Source of the DNA: Helianthus annuus
Taxonomy: Eukaryota > Streptophyta > Magnoliopsida > Asterales > Asteraceae
Length of the DNA stretch: 64,000 bases
Direction: 5' to 3'
Assembly: GCF_002127325.2 (NCBI RefSeq)
Contig: NC_035437.2
Location: 156,895,880-156,959,879, forward strand
Made by a program: the position numbers and the translations under genes. The stretch's first letter is position 1. The number at the start of each line of letters is the position of its first letter. This document shows positions 60,775 to 64,000 of the stretch, piece after piece. Under the pieces are notes generated by a model. The model did no database searches and was not told where the DNA came from. It saw nothing but the letters and a program-made list of their open reading frames with translations.

Positions 60775-60843
60775 GGTATTTCTCTTCCCTTTCTCTCTTC
60801 ATCTTCTCACTCTGTTTCTCTTCTTCACCACCGTCAAATCAAG

Positions 60844-62441
60844 ATGATGCTGAGATCTTCGCCGGCTAAGGATCATCGTAAGGATAGTCCTTTAAAAAGC
60901 CAGGCAATCATCAAAGATTCTGTGAAGGAACGGTGCTGCTTTATTGATCCACAAATAGACAGAATCCGACATTGCTTTCCGGCAAACACCGATTTCAAAC
61001 CATTCGATCCCACTATTCTAAGTGATTCTGTTTTTGAAACCTGGGTAGCTTTTCCGGTCACCCCATTCACAATAGGATACACATACCCTTTTCCAGATTT
61101 CACCCAATCCTTCTTCACTCTCACTGGCATCTCTTATATCCAAGCAATGCCTATGATCCGGAGGGCCTTGTATACCCTTGAAAGGATCATTGAGCAGCAA
61201 TGTATTGATGTGGGAATGTCGGAGCTTGCAGAGATGTACGACCTCATAAGCCATGGGTCTCACCGGTATCTACTGAAACATAAACCTGGTGAAGAACACC
61301 CCATCTTCAAAGCCACTAAGAATGACACCAACTAGAAACGGCGATTTTTCTTTGTCAGAAGGGATTCTATCCCTGATGGAAAGGATCTGCCTAGAAAATG
61401 GACCACTCATGGTAGGATAGAGGATCTTGAAAAGGATCACAGGATAACCTTGTTTCTGTTTGAGGATCACTAACATCCTTTTGTCTCTATTTTGCAGCTA
61501 TTACTGTCGCACACCTCATTACAACACCTACAACAAAGGAAAGGCTTGCCGCTTTCCGGAGACTTGATCCTGCAAAGAGACTATTTAAAACAAACACCCA
61601 GGATTCTCAAGAGGTATCCTCAGGTTCTGTCACCATGTCGAGTAAGTATCCATGTTTATATGTAATTAAATGCTTAGATTAAAATGAAATAAGGATACTT
61701 ATCTCTTTTGGATGTGTAGGTGCTGGAAAATCTTCAAGATCTGCCTCCAAATTTAGTGTCACTGACCTTGACACTGTCCGATCCTCAAAGAAGAAGCTTG
61801 CTGCCAGTCCAACTATCGCGATCCCCAAGGCAACCACTTCTAAAGGCAAGGGTAGCAAGAAAAGGAAGACCTCTGAGGCTGACAATCTACAAGGCTTGCC
61901 TATGATCCGTCATCAGTTCCTTGAGTACTTTTCTGATGTAAGGATCACTGACTTAGCTTAAATATCCTGTCCACTTGAGGATCATGTGATCCTGAACTTT
62001 GCACTGTCTTCTTTGCAGAAATTTGTTGAAATCGAGGACTATGTTGGGAACGTTGAAGAGCTGGAAGGGAAATACTCGGACCTCCAACAAGTATCGGTGC
62101 TCAAGGATCACAAGATTGCTTCTCTTGAAAAGGACCTCAATGATGCCAAAACCCAGACGGCTAAGGTTCTGATCAACGCCGACTATGAGAAGCACGAGCT
62201 CATGGAGGGTGCTAAAGTCTCCGCTGCCATTGCCATGTATAAGACCAAGCTGCAGATGGCCCAAGAAGCTCAGGATCCTGACTTTGACAGGAGCAACTGG
62301 GACATTGAGGGCTGGAAGGCTAGGGTGGCTGAGTTGGAGGATGAAGAGGAGGCTGAAGAGGTTCTGGCAATCGAGAGTGGCAAGGATCAGGCCGGTGGAG
62401 AGGCAAGTGGAGCTGGTGAAGGTGATGCAGCGAAGGTGTAA
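60844..62441 (+). pseudogene. Four-exon opposite-strand gene of a Tat element (one nonsense codon)
   Basis: Exons 60844-61411, 61498-61641, 61720-61937 and 62019-62441; introns of 86, 78 and 81 bases all begin GT and end AG, and the phases match, giving 1353 coding bases (451 codons). One in-frame TAG at 61333-61335, probably from TGG, interrupts exon 1 (..NDTN*KRRFFFV). Exon 1 has a folded-domain look (FKPFDPTILSDSVFETW, TQSFFTLTGISYIQAMPMIRRALY); exon 3 is basic with Ser/Lys; exon 4 is a coiled coil with an acidic end. Opposite-strand ORFs are known in Tat elements; I do not recognise a function. AATAAA at 62798. Confidence 0.78.
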
Positions 62442-62710
62442 GCTGCACGGATGGGTGATGATGGACACTTCTAGACATAGCCGGAGCCCATTTTTTAAGT
62501 TTAGTTGTTTGGTTATGATGTTTTTGTTGAACAATGGTTGGTCTGTAATAACTTTAGACAATAGTTTCTAGGGTGAAGGATCATGGATCCTTGAACAATA
62601 GGCGGGATAATGGGCGGTGGATGGATCCTCTGTTTGGGGGATGAAGCCACTCGTTATCCTTCCGTCGTTTATTTCCTGCACTACAAAGACCCGTAAACAA
62701 TGGACACCCT

Positions 62711-62764
62711 TTGCCAACCCATGTGGACGGGCCACGTTTTGCTGGTAGAAACGTGGGTTGGCAA
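62711..62764 (+). other. Conserved hairpin after the E2 opposite-strand gene
   Basis: Stem TTGCCAACCCATGT / ACGTGGGTTGGCAA, with one U-G pair in plus-strand RNA. Equivalent to 54775-54828 in E1. Confidence 0.7.
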
Positions 62765-63237
62765 TTTTGACAACCTTAAAGGGTTTAATGCTTTGTGAAT
62801 AAAATAACTTTAACTTTTTGGCTATCTCCCGTGTTGCTATCCTTGTTAGTACTTTACTTTTCAATTGTTGCGATATTCATTTTGTTTAAACTTATCAAGT
62901 AAAGAAAAAACTTAATAAATATCCTCAAAAAGTTTAGGATATGATCAAGGATCACATATCCTATAGTCGACAAGTTCCGAAAAGTAGTATATTTTAAGGA
63001 TCATAAGTTCAGTCGTCAAAGTATAAGGGTTACTCAAATGAATAATGAATAAAATCAAAATAGTTAAGGATCATACCTGAAAATCCAAGTTAGGATCCTA
63101 ACCTTTAACATTATAATCAGGATAACCAAAAGACAAACCTTAGTGGAAGGTAAGGATCAAGGATCCTTGGTCGTTTGTCTCCAAAAACCTGCAATAGGAT
63201 ACAACTTCGGACTAAGCCAATATAAGATAAGAGTTAG

Positions 63238-63370
63238 TAACTGGGGACAAGCCCAACAATTCTGGGGACAAGCCCAATATACTGGGGACAAGCCCAAAGG
63301 ATAACTGGGGACAAGCCCAAAGGATAAGTGGGGACAAGCCCAAAGGATAACTGGGGACAAGCCCAAAGGA
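63238..63370. repeat. Tandem repeat of about 23 bp in E2
   Basis: ACTGGGGACAAGCCCAAAGGATA units, about six; a second array (TCAAGCCCAAATAACTGGGG) at 63615-63680. Confidence 0.9.
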
Positions 63371-63904
63371 TCGTGTGTAAATTGGAGTATGGCCCTCACT
63401 GGCGACTATCCAAACTTAGTGACATGAAAATGCCAAAACCATAGCTAACGTGAAAACGTTAGAAACCTTAGGAACGGATGTATGGTACGTCTACCATTAT
63501 ATGTAGGATCCCAGATACAGCCAGTACAATGAAATTGTCAGCCCCTAAAGCGAGTACTGGTCCCATTGCCATGAACTGTACCAGGATCATCGTGCGCTAC
63601 TGGCGAAACTGGGGACAGGCCCAAACTGGGGTTAAGCCCAAATAACTGGGGTCAAGCCCAAATAACTGGGGTCAAGCCCAAGTAACTGGATACTTCTGTG
63701 GATAATCAGTCCTTTGTTAAGGATACCTGAACCTTCAAAACTCAGAATCAAGTGAAAGGAGGATAAAGGATGCAGGATCCTTATCCTTATATAAGAGAAT
63801 AAAAGAATGAAACAGTTTGAGATTAGAATGTTACCAAAATGAGGATCATCTGTTCTGTAAGAATCCTTCAAGGATACTTGTCATGTGAGGATCATGGATC
63901 CTTG

Positions 63905-64000
63905 TCACATGAAGTATTTCTTCAAATGGACAACATTCCAAGCTCTTGGCAGCAAATCACCTTCCATTGTTAACAATCGATATGCCCCCTTTCCTGCCTC
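63905..64000 (-). CDS. C-terminus of E2 integrase (cut by window edge)
   Basis: Minus strand reads into the family ending HLKKYFM and a TGA stop at 63905-63907, matching E1's ..HLKKYFI. Too little is visible to judge whether the polyprotein is intact. Confidence 0.75.
   Translation of the reverse strand, partial: EAGKGAYRLLTMEGDLLPRAWNVVHLKKYFM

Larger units (their letters stand above)
59820..64000 (-). mobile_element. Tat-type gypsy element E2, 3' part
   Basis: Same order as E1: 3' LTR 59820-60774, plus-strand gene 60844-62441, hairpin, tandem repeats, then the integrase C-terminus to the window edge. Inserted in the RNase H/integrase region of E1. Its remainder lies to the right. Confidence 0.88.

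Overview
The window is plant nuclear DNA: AT-rich, no prokaryotic gene layout, and filled with LTR retrotransposons, a LINE, Helitrons, MITEs, CACTA and Mutator-like elements and SINE-like units. The only ordinary host gene I can support is an intronless SAUR-type auxin-responsive gene at 48256-48672. The repeat types suggest a eudicot with a repeat-rich genome, possibly an Asteraceae; I infer the family only from general resemblance and hold it loosely.

Layout. 1-15910: a Tekay-like Ty3/gypsy chromovirus on the minus strand (element A), split by a younger relative (element B, 3898-13074, LTRs almost identical, TTATA target duplication). 15916-17477: an LTR-like block (D) of another family. 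17478-22047: 5'-truncated plus-strand Tekay-like element C with its 3' LTR. 22048-24781: a decayed L1-type LINE, itself holding a 693-bp hAT-type MITE. Read together this is a Russian doll: LINE > C > D > A > B. 24782-32548: AT-rich DNA with Helitron ends, MITEs and a foldback element with a telomere-like core. 32558-39614: a complete 7-kb LTR element with a copia-type Gag and no pol (TR-GAG-like), with a duplicated primer-binding region and an internal SINE. 40493-44462: a CACTA element carrying a captured class III alcohol dehydrogenase exon. 45669-47484: a Mutator-like element containing Helitron repeats and a second Mutator MITE. 47494-51500: the SAUR gene and small Helitron and MITE pieces. 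53102-64000: two minus-strand Tat-type gypsy elements (E1, E2); E2 sits in E1, and E1 also holds a 2.3-kb solo LTR.

Most interesting points: (1) elements A and B both carry two extra sense ORFs between the 5' LTR and gag; (2) the Tat element E2 carries, on the opposite strand between integrase and 3' LTR, a four-exon gene whose three introns all have GT-AG ends and matching phases, while E1 has the same gene cut down to a short in-frame fusion; (3) element B looks just inserted yet carries several disabling lesions, suggesting it moved in trans; (4) the TR-GAG element has a 399-bp tandem duplication giving it a second TATA box and primer-binding site. All boundaries were read by eye; no alignment or database search was run.
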